Source: Bacillota bacterium (lineage in GTDB: Bacteria > Bacillota > UBA4882 > UBA8346). Taken from it: DNA of 64,000 nucleotides. The translations under genes were made by a program, and so were the position numbers. The DNA lies in contig JAEZJK010000002.1 in the NCBI GenBank assembly GCA_023415835.1, forward strand, positions 62,001 through 126,000, written 5' to 3'. Each line of letters opens with the position of its first letter. Within the stretch, counting starts at the first letter, position 1. Positions 8,496-17,246 of the stretch are shown in pieces. Below the pieces are notes generated by a model. The model searched no databases and was not told the origin of the DNA. It saw nothing but the letters and a program-made list of their open reading frames with translations.

Positions 8496-8571
8496 TTCAC
8501 CCAATTCCCCCTCTCTATTGAACCGTCTCAATTTACTGCTTCGTGATAGAGAGGGGGATCAAGGGGGTGAG
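8496..8571. repeat. CTCACC-type palindromic element, copy 3, minimal form
   Basis: The shortest and most perfect member of the family. TTCACCC (8496-8502) and GGGTGA (8565-8570) form the outer arms, and a perfect 12-base inverted repeat CCCCCTCTCTAT (8507-8518) / ATAGAGAGGGGG (8546-8557) forms the inner stem, with a 27-base loop. It directly abuts and overlaps the cas4 stop codon (8559-8561), so the final cas4 codons belong to the element. Confidence 0.88.
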
Positions 8572-9239
8572 TCGGCGATCTCCTTCTGAATATAGCTCTT
8601 CACCGACTTAGTCTTCCGTGTCAACAACGGCAAACAGACGTCCTTTAGCGAGCAAAGAGCGCAACGATGCCCTTTTTGGGCGGGCGGAGTAATCCCGTTT
8701 TCAAAGACTTGATGCATTCTCCGGCTCAACTCCTCCACCCGGCCGCGCAACGCCGCATCAAACAATACTCGGGACCGCCGTTTATTTTCACCGTAATAAA
8801 GGTCCCCTTCGCCAATCTCTACCCGCAGCATTTCTTCTAAACAAATCGCCTGGGCGCACAGTTGGGTTTCGTCCCGATCATCCGGTTTTTCTTTACCCCG
8901 CTTGTATTCCACCGGTTTCGGCAGCCAGAACCCCTGGCGTCCAGGCAACGCCGTCCCACCTTTATCTGGCCCTACTTGATGAAATTCAACCAGATCCATC
9001 ATCCCGTAAAGACCTAACTGCCATGATACGACCGGCAGGGATCGCGCCGTCAAAAGCTCGCCCCGTTTTTCAACCAGTTCCGGGTTATGGACCCGTTCAT
9101 GCAAATGTTGCCCTTCAACGGTCTTTACATTCTCCAGCCATTGTTTTTCAATATGTATCAAAGCCCACTGCCGTTCGCAATAGGCGAAGTGCTGGATGCC
9201 GGAGAGAAGGAGGAGATCGTCGTCGGAATAGGTGGACAT
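8559..9239 (-). CDS. cas4: CRISPR-associated exonuclease Cas4
   Basis: A 226-residue Cas4 with the RecB-type nuclease fold. Fe-S ligands are Cys21 (FAYCERQWALIHI) and the C-terminal trio in RCALCSLKDVC; the nuclease core shows GMMDLVEF and KPVEYKRGK (Asp ... Glu-x-Lys). In I-C systems Cas4 works with Cas1 to trim prespacers and choose the PAM side. It starts 14 bases after the cas3 stop. Its base composition is like cas1 and cas2 and clearly richer in G+C than cas3. The C-terminal residues DSPP come from a palindromic repeat that runs into the gene. Confidence 0.93.
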   Translation of the reverse strand: MSTYSDDDLLLLSGIQHFAYCERQWALIHIEKQWLENVKTVEGQHLHERVHNPELVEKRGELLTARSLPVVSWQLGLYGMMDLVEFHQVGPDKGGTALPGRQGFWLPKPVEYKRGKEKPDDRDETQLCAQAICLEEMLRVEIGEGDLYYGENKRRSRVLFDAALRGRVEELSRRMHQVFENGITPPAQKGHRCALCSLKDVCLPLLTRKTKSVKSYIQKEIADSPP

Positions 9240-9253
9240 TTTTACCGTTACCC

Positions 9254-11479
9254 TTAAATAATCAATTCTTTCATCTTCATCAAATCAGGGTTTAATATAG
9301 CTTTCATATACCCCAAAAAAAATGGATCGTATCCATTATCAAACCAGCGGTAAATCTCTTGATAGCCATCAATTGATTGCAAACCCAGTTCTGCTTTTTT
9401 CGATGCCCAAATCTGAACACTATTTTTAATTAACTGAATTGAACTGACCTTTTCACCATTTTCAAGCATGCGGATTATTTCAGGTTCCATAACAACCAAT
9501 CGAGTATCAGATGAAATGATTTTGCAAATATCGGCCACTTCAGGATATTTATGATTTCTTTCATATATTAAAATCTTATCTATTTTTTCACTTCGATCTT
9601 CCTTTAACTCTCGTTTAATAGTTTCCGTAACTAATTCTGTAATAGTCAACTTATTAAGTAAATCGGCTTCAATTAATTGTTTAAAAATTTTTTGAGAAGT
9701 TTTAAAACCAGGATGTGTCTTTAAATTAGGATCATTGATTATGAAACACCACATTTCAGAGTCTGTATATTCTCCATCCCGATTCACTCTGCCATCGATC
9801 TGCAAATAGCTTTGAATTGAACGCAATTCAGAAAACCCGTTTCTAAAAGAAAAATTTAACCCCGCCTCAGCGCAGCTTGTAGCTACCAATGTCCAATCCG
9901 GTTGATATTTAAGTTTGTTAGTGTTCTTATCTTTTTCTAATCTTTCATAAATCTCGTTAATAATTGGCTCTCTGTCTTTTGGAGTTAACGCCGTCGATAG
10001 ATGCAATACATCAAGACCCTGAGATCTCATTTGGTTGGCTAAATATGCTGCAGAAAACACCGTATTCATAATTATCAATCTTGGACCTTTTCTAGATAAC
10101 ATAAAATCAACCAAGTTATCAGTCTTATTAAATGTTATAGGCTTGTTAGAATCTAAATGAGTTAAATTTACTTTGAGATCTACTCTTTTTTGCTCATATT
10201 CATTAGCCTGATTTCGTAATGCTTCAGGTATTAATTCAGGTATCTGTTCTTGTTGATTAACAAAATCCTCTATATTCCAAAATTTGACCGTTGTTCCCGA
10301 TGCCAATACTAAATGGCAGCCCCATTCTTTTGTTAACTTTTGGAGCCATAGCAAGACTTGCGGCCATAGCCATGTAGGGATAGCTGCATGGCTCTCGTCA
10401 ATAAATATTCCTGATCCGGGTAACTCATGTAATTTTCGCAATCTTGCAGGTTCATTACTTCCAAGAGTTTCAAAAAACTGAACTGCCGTTGTAACAATAA
10501 TTGGCGCATTCCAAAGAGCCGCAAGCTCTCTAGCCTCAAATGATGAGAAGTCGGCTTGATGATCATGTTCAACTACAATAGATTCCGGATCTTCACCATC
10601 TAAGATCAATGCTCTTCTGTAAATCTTTACAGACTGCGTGATAATATTGGTAAAAGGTAAAACAACTATAATATGTCGTAATTTTTTTTGGATAGCCGCT
10701 TGTAAGAGATGTGCCATTATAGCAGTGGTTTTACCCGTACCAACCGGGCTATCACAGTAATAAATTGAGTGGCCTGTATCTCTGTTTCGGCAAGAAAAAT
10801 AGATCTGATTCCGTAATTCGTTTCTTTCGCTCTTTTCATTCTCCTCATAAGCTTTACGAACATATTCATCAAGTTTATTTAATCGTTCTTCCCATTTCGT
10901 CTGATAATTTGGCTTCTCATAACGAGCGGTGTCGCTGTAATCGGCGTCAACCAAACAAGAAAGGGTCAATCTACGTACTAAACTATCAGGAGTATTTGAT
11001 TGCTTCGATTTTTCCAGATCCAGTATAATTTCGTTTTGATGCAATGATAAATATTCGTTCAAATTGTCATCAATTTTTTCTTTAATCTCTACATCACGAA
11101 ACGGAAATGGTCGTAATATTTCTTGAGTTACCGAAGGTAGTCCCCGATGATGAGAAAAGACAAGCAAAGCCGATTCCATTCTTTTCTCTTTTTCTTTTAA
11201 ATAAGCCACCCCAGCATCTACATGATTTACCGGTAAGTGCTTTGCTTTCTTTTCGCCATTTAATACTTCCTGATTTTCTTCAGCAAGTTTGCCAAGATCA
11301 TGAAAGCAGGCGGCCCATGAAACTATGGCCTTGATAGTTTCTGCCTGAGCCGCCTGTGCATACTGTAACATTTCTTCAACATTTGATTGCGCGCGTTGAA
11401 AAACACCTATTATATGTTCTTGATAGGTTTGTTCCGGCAAGCCTTTTATGGATTGCGCACTATGAGCTAATAATTTCAT
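9254..11479 (-). CDS. cas3: CRISPR-associated nuclease-helicase Cas3
   Basis: A 741-residue fusion of HD nuclease and SF2 helicase. The HD domain shows CFHDLGKL (His60, Asp61) and HLPVNHVDAG; the helicase shows Walker A SPVGTGKTT (about residue 245), the DExH-type box FIDESHAA (about 370) and motif VI QIDGRVNRDG (about 555). Cas3 is recruited by the effector complex to unwind and degrade target DNA. It starts 2 bases after the cas7 stop, so translation is probably coupled. In canonical I-C loci cas3 is the first gene; here it follows cas7. The gene is strongly AT-rich, like cas5-8-7 and unlike cas4. Confidence 0.95.
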   Translation of the reverse strand: MKLLAHSAQSIKGLPEQTYQEHIIGVFQRAQSNVEEMLQYAQAAQAETIKAIVSWAACFHDLGKLAEENQEVLNGEKKAKHLPVNHVDAGVAYLKEKEKRMESALLVFSHHRGLPSVTQEILRPFPFRDVEIKEKIDDNLNEYLSLHQNEIILDLEKSKQSNTPDSLVRRLTLSCLVDADYSDTARYEKPNYQTKWEERLNKLDEYVRKAYEENEKSERNELRNQIYFSCRNRDTGHSIYYCDSPVGTGKTTAIMAHLLQAAIQKKLRHIIVVLPFTNIITQSVKIYRRALILDGEDPESIVVEHDHQADFSSFEARELAALWNAPIIVTTAVQFFETLGSNEPARLRKLHELPGSGIFIDESHAAIPTWLWPQVLLWLQKLTKEWGCHLVLASGTTVKFWNIEDFVNQQEQIPELIPEALRNQANEYEQKRVDLKVNLTHLDSNKPITFNKTDNLVDFMLSRKGPRLIIMNTVFSAAYLANQMRSQGLDVLHLSTALTPKDREPIINEIYERLEKDKNTNKLKYQPDWTLVATSCAEAGLNFSFRNGFSELRSIQSYLQIDGRVNRDGEYTDSEMWCFIINDPNLKTHPGFKTSQKIFKQLIEADLLNKLTITELVTETIKRELKEDRSEKIDKILIYERNHKYPEVADICKIISSDTRLVVMEPEIIRMLENGEKVSSIQLIKNSVQIWASKKAELGLQSIDGYQEIYRWFDNGYDPFFLGYMKAILNPDLMKMKELII

Positions 11480-11481
11480 AA

Positions 11482-12354
11482 TTACATCTCCAGCATCAAA
11501 TCTCTAATTCCTTTGGTTTTTTCTTTTATTTTTTCTCCTAATCTGGAGATTTGTGTTTTTAGCCCGATAGAATCGTAATCATTCCACAAAGTTGAAGGCT
11601 TTTCCATATCGCCAATTCTTTTTGGCGTTAAGGCCTCAATGATTTCAAAATCGTTATATTTCCCAACCGGGGAGTTATGTTCCACATAAAAGGCATGCCG
11701 GATATTAACTTGTGATCGAATATAAGACGCTGTGTGAGTATAAGCATATGGTATAAGCTTTAGTAATAAATCAATGTCTTTTGAAGTGCACTTCGTTTTA
11801 CTTGCCGCTGTAGCATTAATAAAAAATGGCATACAGTAAACTCCATGTTGAACGATCCGAAAGGCAAGTGGAGCCATACCACGACTTTTCTCTTCCTCAA
11901 CGGGAGCCATTTTTGTTGTTGTCATTCGTTCAATACGAATCGGAGAAATTGATACCCCAAGTGCAAATTGAGCAACCCCCGTCTGAATTTTATCGGATAA
12001 ATCCTCTTCAAGAAATGTGTTTCCGAAAACACGGGCATCCCAATATTTATTAAGAAATTCACCATTCTTTATTTCTTTCATTACCGCTTGGCGATCAATA
12101 TCTCTTTTCTCTAATAAATCGTATTGATCTTTTTTATCTTTGATTTCTAAACATTCGCCAACTTCTTCCCATACTGGTCCATCCTTATGCAGAACAAGGT
12201 CTCGCAGTTTTCTTTTAAAAGAAACTGGTGAAATTTCTCCTCTTCCATCATGCCGTTGTCTCGGATCGCTTTCTCTGTCGGGATCTCCATTTGGATTTGA
12301 GTTGATCACTTCAATAATCAATAAACCAGTCCCACGATTAAAAATGTCACTCAT
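11482..12354 (-). CDS. cas7: Cascade backbone protein Cas7 (type I-C-like, Csd2 family)
   Basis: A 290-residue Cas7. The N-terminal RNA-recognition strand LLIIEVINSNPNGDPD has the hallmark NPNGDPD motif of Csd2/Csh2-type Cas7, followed by DARVFGNTF and the VSISPIRIERMTTTK segment. Several copies coat the crRNA in the effector complex. The gene overlaps cas8 by one base (TAATG) and is followed at once by cas3, so cas5-cas8-cas7-cas3 behave as one translationally coupled unit. Confidence 0.92.
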   Translation of the reverse strand: MSDIFNRGTGLLIIEVINSNPNGDPDRESDPRQRHDGRGEISPVSFKRKLRDLVLHKDGPVWEEVGECLEIKDKKDQYDLLEKRDIDRQAVMKEIKNGEFLNKYWDARVFGNTFLEEDLSDKIQTGVAQFALGVSISPIRIERMTTTKMAPVEEEKSRGMAPLAFRIVQHGVYCMPFFINATAASKTKCTSKDIDLLLKLIPYAYTHTASYIRSQVNIRHAFYVEHNSPVGKYNDFEIIEALTPKRIGDMEKPSTLWNDYDSIGLKTQISRLGEKIKEKTKGIRDLMLEM

Positions 12355-14426
12355 TACTTTTCCTCCTTTTCAATTTTGGAAAGATAACCTAATAATACTT
12401 GGGCGCGTTCTATTTCATTGAAACTTTCCGGGATCTCTTGGTTACTTATCTCAAGAGACGTATTACCCATTTGGTTAACAGCCCATTTGGCAATTTTAGT
12501 TTCGTCGTTGGCGCTTACACTGTCCGCCCATGATTTATAAATTCGAAGCCTTTCTCCTAATAAATTTAATGCTCTATTTGGAAACTCCACCGCAGTTGGC
12601 ATTATAGAATTTCCAATCAATTGGGGCGGAACTTTTCCGCTCTTTACACCTCCTTTTTGGGGATTTACATTTAGGCAATACTCCCGATGCAATACATCAG
12701 ATAACATCATCAACCGGCCAATGTTAAAAGCTACGCTATGCATGTAATCCTCCTTATAATAATTTAATTTATAAAGTAATATGGATATTAATGAAACCGT
12801 AAGACAATGATCATACACTGCATTTTTATTGATTTCAGAAAGTTTCTTTCGATTATAACAATGTCCTATATTTAGTAATAGATCTTGAGTCTGTTGGTAT
12901 ACTTTTTGCAATAACCGTTTGCATAACTCTTGTTCATTTGCCAATGGAATAAAAACATCATATATTTCTTTCATTGAGATTCCTGGTTTTTTTTCGATTT
13001 TTAAGTCTCGTTTACCATTGCTAATCTCCCATTTCCATTGCTTTTTCATAAAGCTCAAAATCTGACCTGGGTAAGGACAAAAAGGAGTGATTATTTTTTC
13101 TTCTTGTTTAATCCAAAGGTGATATTCGATATTTGGAAGATTTCTAGAGCCTTTGTGCCATTCGGTAGTTCCAGATATTATTTCATCAGTGCTGTAGTTT
13201 TCAGATAACAATATTTGTTTCCGCCCATCATCAACCTTATTGAGAATAAGTACACTAACTCGGGCATTTGGATTCCGTTCTGCCTTTTCTTTTAAACTTT
13301 TACATATTTGCTCACATAAATTTTCAAATCTGATTACCTCTTGTTCATAATTTGGTGAATCACCTAATAATTTGGCCAAGTCATCATCAGTTTCCGGTTC
13401 ACCTTCAACGTAGGCAATTAATAAATTTAACTCTTTATCCTTGCTACCCGGTACCTTGACCCAAGTTTTATATTCTCTATCGTTATGCGTTAAAAAGCCA
13501 AGTGCATTATTCATTTCAACAATAGTCTCCTTGCCAACCTTGTATGCTTGTAAGCTTTTCATTTTATAGCGAGAAAGACAAGGAATATTCTCATTATTTG
13601 AATATAAGTAGGTTTTACCCAAATTAGGTAGATTCGGTTCAGGGTATTTATCATTTTCAATTGCTTGAAGTATACCAGATAACTGACAATAATCGTTTTC
13701 CAAAGCTTTACTTTCTATTTCCTCTCGTTTGTTTAACTCGCTAATTAAAACTTTTTTAAGCTTAATATCTTTTACTTTGTATTCAAATTCATGCGCATCA
13801 TAAACATCAAAGGCAATTTGAGTGCCTGACAAAAACTCACCTTTCTTCTCATCCCATCTACCTATCAAAATATCTTTTATCAATTCTAATAACGGTTCTT
13901 CGAAAGTTACTAATTGCATTTTGACCAAATTAAGAAAGGCTAAATAAAACTTCCTTTGTTCTATTTGATTTTGTGGAAATCTATTAATCAACGCATATAA
14001 CGATCCTAATTTATGAATATCTTTACAGATAGGTAAGAGTTGTTCTATTGTCCATTGAGAAATACGAATATCATCACTATCAGGATTGTAAATTTCATAA
14101 TCTAATTGAGAGAAAAACTTGATTTTATCTTCTTTGTGTTTAATCCTCTTCCAAGTTTCATCGAAGTTTTTAGGCAAATCGTGTTTTATCATCGCTCTTT
14201 GAATCCGAATTATCGGAAAACTATTATGATTACCTTTACTATGTTTCCATAATTTCGGGAAATTCTCTTTCGGTATATATTCGATATTTTTTGGCATTCC
14301 GTCTGGAGCAATTTCAACATAAATACCCGCGCTTTTAGCCGGCTCATTAATATCTCTATGTAGTGTAACTTGAAGAAGGTTCTTTTCTTTTAAGGTTTGT
14401 GCCATCACATATAATTCATTAATCAT
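12354..14426 (-). CDS. cas8c: Large Cascade subunit, divergent Cas8c-like
   Basis: A 690-residue protein, longer than most Cas8c (about 580-620). Family membership rests mainly on position between cas5 and cas7 and on the C-terminal helical part (YMHSVAFNIGRLMMLSDVL, then FPNRALNLLGERLRIYKSW), which matches the end of Csd1/Cas8c. The middle contains GKTYLYSNNENIPCLSRY and KTWVKVPGSKDKELNLLIAY, not typical of textbook Csd1. Cas8 recognises the PAM and anchors the complex. The start overlaps the cas5 end by 8 bases. A divergent I-C subgroup is likely; another type I large subunit cannot be excluded. Confidence 0.8.
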   Translation of the reverse strand: MINELYVMAQTLKEKNLLQVTLHRDINEPAKSAGIYVEIAPDGMPKNIEYIPKENFPKLWKHSKGNHNSFPIIRIQRAMIKHDLPKNFDETWKRIKHKEDKIKFFSQLDYEIYNPDSDDIRISQWTIEQLLPICKDIHKLGSLYALINRFPQNQIEQRKFYLAFLNLVKMQLVTFEEPLLELIKDILIGRWDEKKGEFLSGTQIAFDVYDAHEFEYKVKDIKLKKVLISELNKREEIESKALENDYCQLSGILQAIENDKYPEPNLPNLGKTYLYSNNENIPCLSRYKMKSLQAYKVGKETIVEMNNALGFLTHNDREYKTWVKVPGSKDKELNLLIAYVEGEPETDDDLAKLLGDSPNYEQEVIRFENLCEQICKSLKEKAERNPNARVSVLILNKVDDGRKQILLSENYSTDEIISGTTEWHKGSRNLPNIEYHLWIKQEEKIITPFCPYPGQILSFMKKQWKWEISNGKRDLKIEKKPGISMKEIYDVFIPLANEQELCKRLLQKVYQQTQDLLLNIGHCYNRKKLSEINKNAVYDHCLTVSLISILLYKLNYYKEDYMHSVAFNIGRLMMLSDVLHREYCLNVNPQKGGVKSGKVPPQLIGNSIMPTAVEFPNRALNLLGERLRIYKSWADSVSANDETKIAKWAVNQMGNTSLEISNQEIPESFNEIERAQVLLGYLSKIEKEEK

Positions 14427-15021
14427 ATTTCAGCACTCCTTCATCAATTCTGACATTTTGTTTGAATAACGGCAGTAAATTGCCGTTTTCCGGCGTATCA
14501 AACATACTGTAAAGCATTGAGGGAATTACTAAATTTATTGATTTATCGATAGTGGTTGAATCACGAAGCGGCCCAAAATAGGAAGGGACGAACTCTTTCC
14601 ATCCAAGACACGGAGTGTAACGAAAACTACCCTGTATTAAACGTCGAATGAACATTTCCTGAAGCGCATGAAGATGATTATTACCATAGGGTGCCTTTGT
14701 TATTTCCTCTATAACACCGTATATTTTGTAACAAACATCCGATAAAATGGTAGCTGTTAATTGAAAGTTCGGGGTATTGGCTTTTCGTAAAGGTCCATGA
14801 TAATTGTTAAAGTAACGATGATATATAATAGGTGCACAAATTTCAACTTTATTCGGTCTAATGTAAGCAGATTTTATCCTCGCGACAGATTCAAACATAC
14901 CTTTTGCGGCTGAGAATGTAGGAACAGGATATGAAACCGGTGCTGCTCCGGTATCTGGTCGGGTAAACATTGCCGCATGACCTTGAACTTCAAATTCAAC
15001 AGCGTAACTTTTTGCAATCAT
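14419..15021 (-). CDS. cas5: Cas5, probable crRNA-processing endonuclease of the I-C-like complex
   Basis: A 200-residue Cas5. The first strand SYAVEFEVQGHAAMFTRPD, the PVSYPVPTFSAAKGMFESVA helix region and the Tyr/His-rich IYHRYFNNYHGPLRK segment agree with Cas5c/Cas5d. In type I-C loci without cas6, Cas5 cuts the pre-crRNA at the base of the repeat stem and stays bound to the 5' handle; no cas6 is present here, so that role is inferred. It is the first gene of the effector unit, about 370 bases after the WYL regulator gene. Confidence 0.9.
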   Translation of the reverse strand: MIAKSYAVEFEVQGHAAMFTRPDTGAAPVSYPVPTFSAAKGMFESVARIKSAYIRPNKVEICAPIIYHRYFNNYHGPLRKANTPNFQLTATILSDVCYKIYGVIEEITKAPYGNNHLHALQEMFIRRLIQGSFRYTPCLGWKEFVPSYFGPLRDSTTIDKSINLVIPSMLYSMFDTPENGNLLPLFKQNVRIDEGVLKYD

Positions 15022-15100
15022 GATTTACCTCCTTACGATATTAATAGAGAAAATTGTAATTAAGAGTGTTTGAACTGAGGTTATTTCAGTTATCCTCCGC

Positions 15101-15151
15101 GTCCCTCTATATTGAATAATCAATCAAATCCACTTGCATATCGAGAGGGAC
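15101..15151. repeat. Palindromic stem-loop of the CCCTCT family upstream of cas5
   Basis: GTCCCTC (15101-15107) pairs with GAGGGAC (15145-15151), and TATAT pairs with ATAT across a two-base bulge. The stem sequence and loop size (about 30) match the elements near cas4 and cas1. It lies in the presumed cas5 promoter region, so it may affect transcription of the effector genes. Confidence 0.65.
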
Positions 15152-15295
15152 AACCAATTTAACTTCAAGCTGAATCACTCGCAGGGTAAGTCTAATTTAG
15201 GCTATCCCTTCCACACCATTCTACCCCATCCCCCTGACAGACGGCGGTCACGGAACATCAGTTCGGACAATTTTCTTTGGCTTTTCTGGTGGTAA

Positions 15296-15391
15296 TTGTT
15301 CCGTGTTCCGCGTTCAACGTTCTGCGTCTTTAACAGCTTTGTCTAAACCAGATCAACACGTAATGCGGAACCCGGAACCCGAAACCCGGAA
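15296..15391. repeat. Imperfect inverted repeat built of CGGAACC-type units
   Basis: The left arm (15296-15326) contains TTCCGTGTTCCGCGTTC and the right arm (15360-15391) contains GCGGAACCCGGAACCC followed by GAAACCCGGAAC. The arms are roughly complementary and internally repetitive. The element ends at the stop codon of the WYL gene and could act as its terminator. Nothing else was seen in the 15152-15295 part of this gap. Confidence 0.5.
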
Positions 15392-16339
15392 CTAATATCT
15401 TTCCCTCGCCCACTTTAGAGCCTCTATCACCTTTTCCCTTAAATTCTCCGGCTCCAATACCTCTGCTTCTCCGCCAAACGAAAGCACCCACCTGGTCACA
15501 GCCTTCAGTCCACAAGCCTTGGCACAGAAAACCACCGTCCCGTCTTCCGCTTCCGTCACTACTTGTGAAGGATGACATTTGGTCTCCTTAACATACCGCG
15601 CCCCGTCGCCGGAAAACTTCACTTTAAAAGCGAACTCCTCACCCCGTTCCATTCCCCAGGCAGCGCCCATATAGTCTTCGTAGTTAAACTGCGGCGGCAA
15701 TTCAAATCCCGCTCCGGTCTCCTCCAACTGTTTAATCCGGTCCACCCGAAACAGCCGGATCTCTTCCCGCTGATGACAAAAAGCCACCAGGTACCAAAAG
15801 CCCTCGCTAAAAACTAACTGGTAAGGCTCTACATCCCTGGTGGTCAACTCATCTCTCGCAAAACTATAATATTCCATTCGTATAACTCGGTTGTTTTTAA
15901 TGGCCTGATTCAAATCCCGGAACAACTCGCCTTTCCCCGCATAGTCGCCGGTCTGGCCGGAGGATACTTCCAACCGCTCCTGGATATTTTCCATCTCCTC
16001 GCTGAGGTTCCTTGGCAAGAGCGATATCAATTTTTGTTTTAAGTTCACCGGGACCCGGAACAAGCCTCGTTGCCGCTCGGCCAGTTTGATCCCATATAAC
16101 AACGCCATAGCCTCGTCAAAGGCAAAGGAAATATCCTTCAGTTTAAACCTTTCCACGATCCGGTAGCCTTGATCATTGTAGATAGGGACTCCGGCATCCT
16201 GTAAATCTCTTAAATCCCGAAAACACTGCCGCTCCCCCACGCCGCAGATTCTGGAAAGCTCCCGGATGGATTTCCCGGGATGAGTTTGAATTACCAGCAC
16301 CATGTTTAACAATCTGATTAAGCGATCGTTTTTGGCCAT
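15392..16339 (-). CDS. HTH-WYL transcriptional regulator of the CRISPR locus
   Basis: A 315-residue YafY-type regulator. Residues 1-60 form a winged HTH (SIRELSRICGVGERQCFRDL), and the central WYL-like domain follows at about 140-220 (VIRMEYYSFAR, then GFWYLVAFCHQREEIRLFRV). A C-terminal WCX-like part ends in LREKVIEALKWARE. WYL proteins sense nucleotides or nucleic acid and often control CRISPR or other defence genes. It is directly upstream of cas5 on the same strand, so it may be read through into the cas genes or repress them. Its base composition is higher in G+C than the cas5-8-7-3 block. Confidence 0.88.
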   Translation of the reverse strand: MAKNDRLIRLLNMVLVIQTHPGKSIRELSRICGVGERQCFRDLRDLQDAGVPIYNDQGYRIVERFKLKDISFAFDEAMALLYGIKLAERQRGLFRVPVNLKQKLISLLPRNLSEEMENIQERLEVSSGQTGDYAGKGELFRDLNQAIKNNRVIRMEYYSFARDELTTRDVEPYQLVFSEGFWYLVAFCHQREEIRLFRVDRIKQLEETGAGFELPPQFNYEDYMGAAWGMERGEEFAFKVKFSGDGARYVKETKCHPSQVVTEAEDGTVVFCAKACGLKAVTRWVLSFGGEAEVLEPENLREKVIEALKWARERY

Positions 16340-16476
16340 CTAGTTCTCCTATATATGACATGCCCACCATCTTCCAAAACACGCATAAAAATCCACTATT
16401 TCTTTTATCGGTTTTGATTACCAAAAAATTATAGTTTAGTAATAAAATATCGGTCTGGACGATGCTAAACCGCCAA

Positions 16477-16742
16477 CCGCCTCACCCCGCCCGATGCCTG
16501 ATCAGTCTTAGCTACTTAGCCCCTCTCCAGAACGCTATCAATTCTGATTGTTAGGCGAGGGGCAGCTTGTTTTATTTCCGGTTTTAGTTACTTCTCTATG
16601 AGTGCCTATTAAAAAGGAGCAACAAAAACTCGAATCAACCATATTCCCGTCTCCCGACCTTCAAAAAGAGCTTGTGTTACGGGAGAGGGGAGCAGCACTA
16701 TGTTTCATAATGCATCTATAATTTCGAACAGGGGTGAGGCGG
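16477..16742. repeat. Nested palindrome of the CTCACCCC family, 266 bases
   Basis: The ends form a perfect 12-base inverted repeat, CCGCCTCACCCC (16477-16488) and GGGGTGAGGCGG (16731-16742). Inside each end, CCCCTCTCC (16520-16528) faces GGAGAGGGG (16682-16690), and a third stem GCCCCTC (16519-16525) / GAGGGGC (16557-16563) makes a hairpin near the left end. It shares the CTCACCCC-N30-CCCCTCT layout of the elements at 7715, 7923 and 8496. It follows the WYL gene start by about 140 bases. Confidence 0.75.
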
Positions 16743-17246
16743 CGGGCCTTCTTCCCAAACAAAAAAGCCGCCATTTTCAGCAGCATTGTCCTTACAATCT
16801 TGATCGTTCCCCAAATGTACTCATATTTCACCCTCCAATTACCTATAGCATACATCGGAGAAACAATTATCGCTATAATTGGGAAATTTATCTGTTAACC
16901 AGTGATTTTTATGGTAAAATTGTGCTGTCAATCGGACGTATGGAATTTATCAAAGAAATCTATTCCATAGAAATGGATTCATTAAAGATTGAAGCCATTT
17001 TAAAGCAACAGTAATCAGAAGAGCGATAGTATTATTATAAAGGCGAGGAAAATGTGGCTGAAAAATAGAAGCATCGAGAGTAGCTTATCCTAACTAGGTT
17101 TATGATCCTGCATTCGATTTCACGGCTTGCTTTCCTGAAAATTGGTATACTCAAAATCACTCCCAAGTGGACCTGTCAACGGTTCTTTTTTTTAGGTAAT
17201 ATTTAATAAAACCTAAAACTTTTAACAACTGCATAGGGGAGGAAGC
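16743..17246. other. Intergenic region without a convincing gene
   Basis: Between the palindrome and the flavoprotein gene I see no supported gene. An open frame at 16700-17014 starts inside the palindrome and shows no recognisable motif. The stretch before 17247 holds the ribosome site GGGGAGG for the next gene. Confidence 0.5.

Noticed and set aside
16700..17014. Plus-strand frame of 104 codons
   Set aside because: Starts inside a palindromic repeat, shows no motif and no clear coding character.
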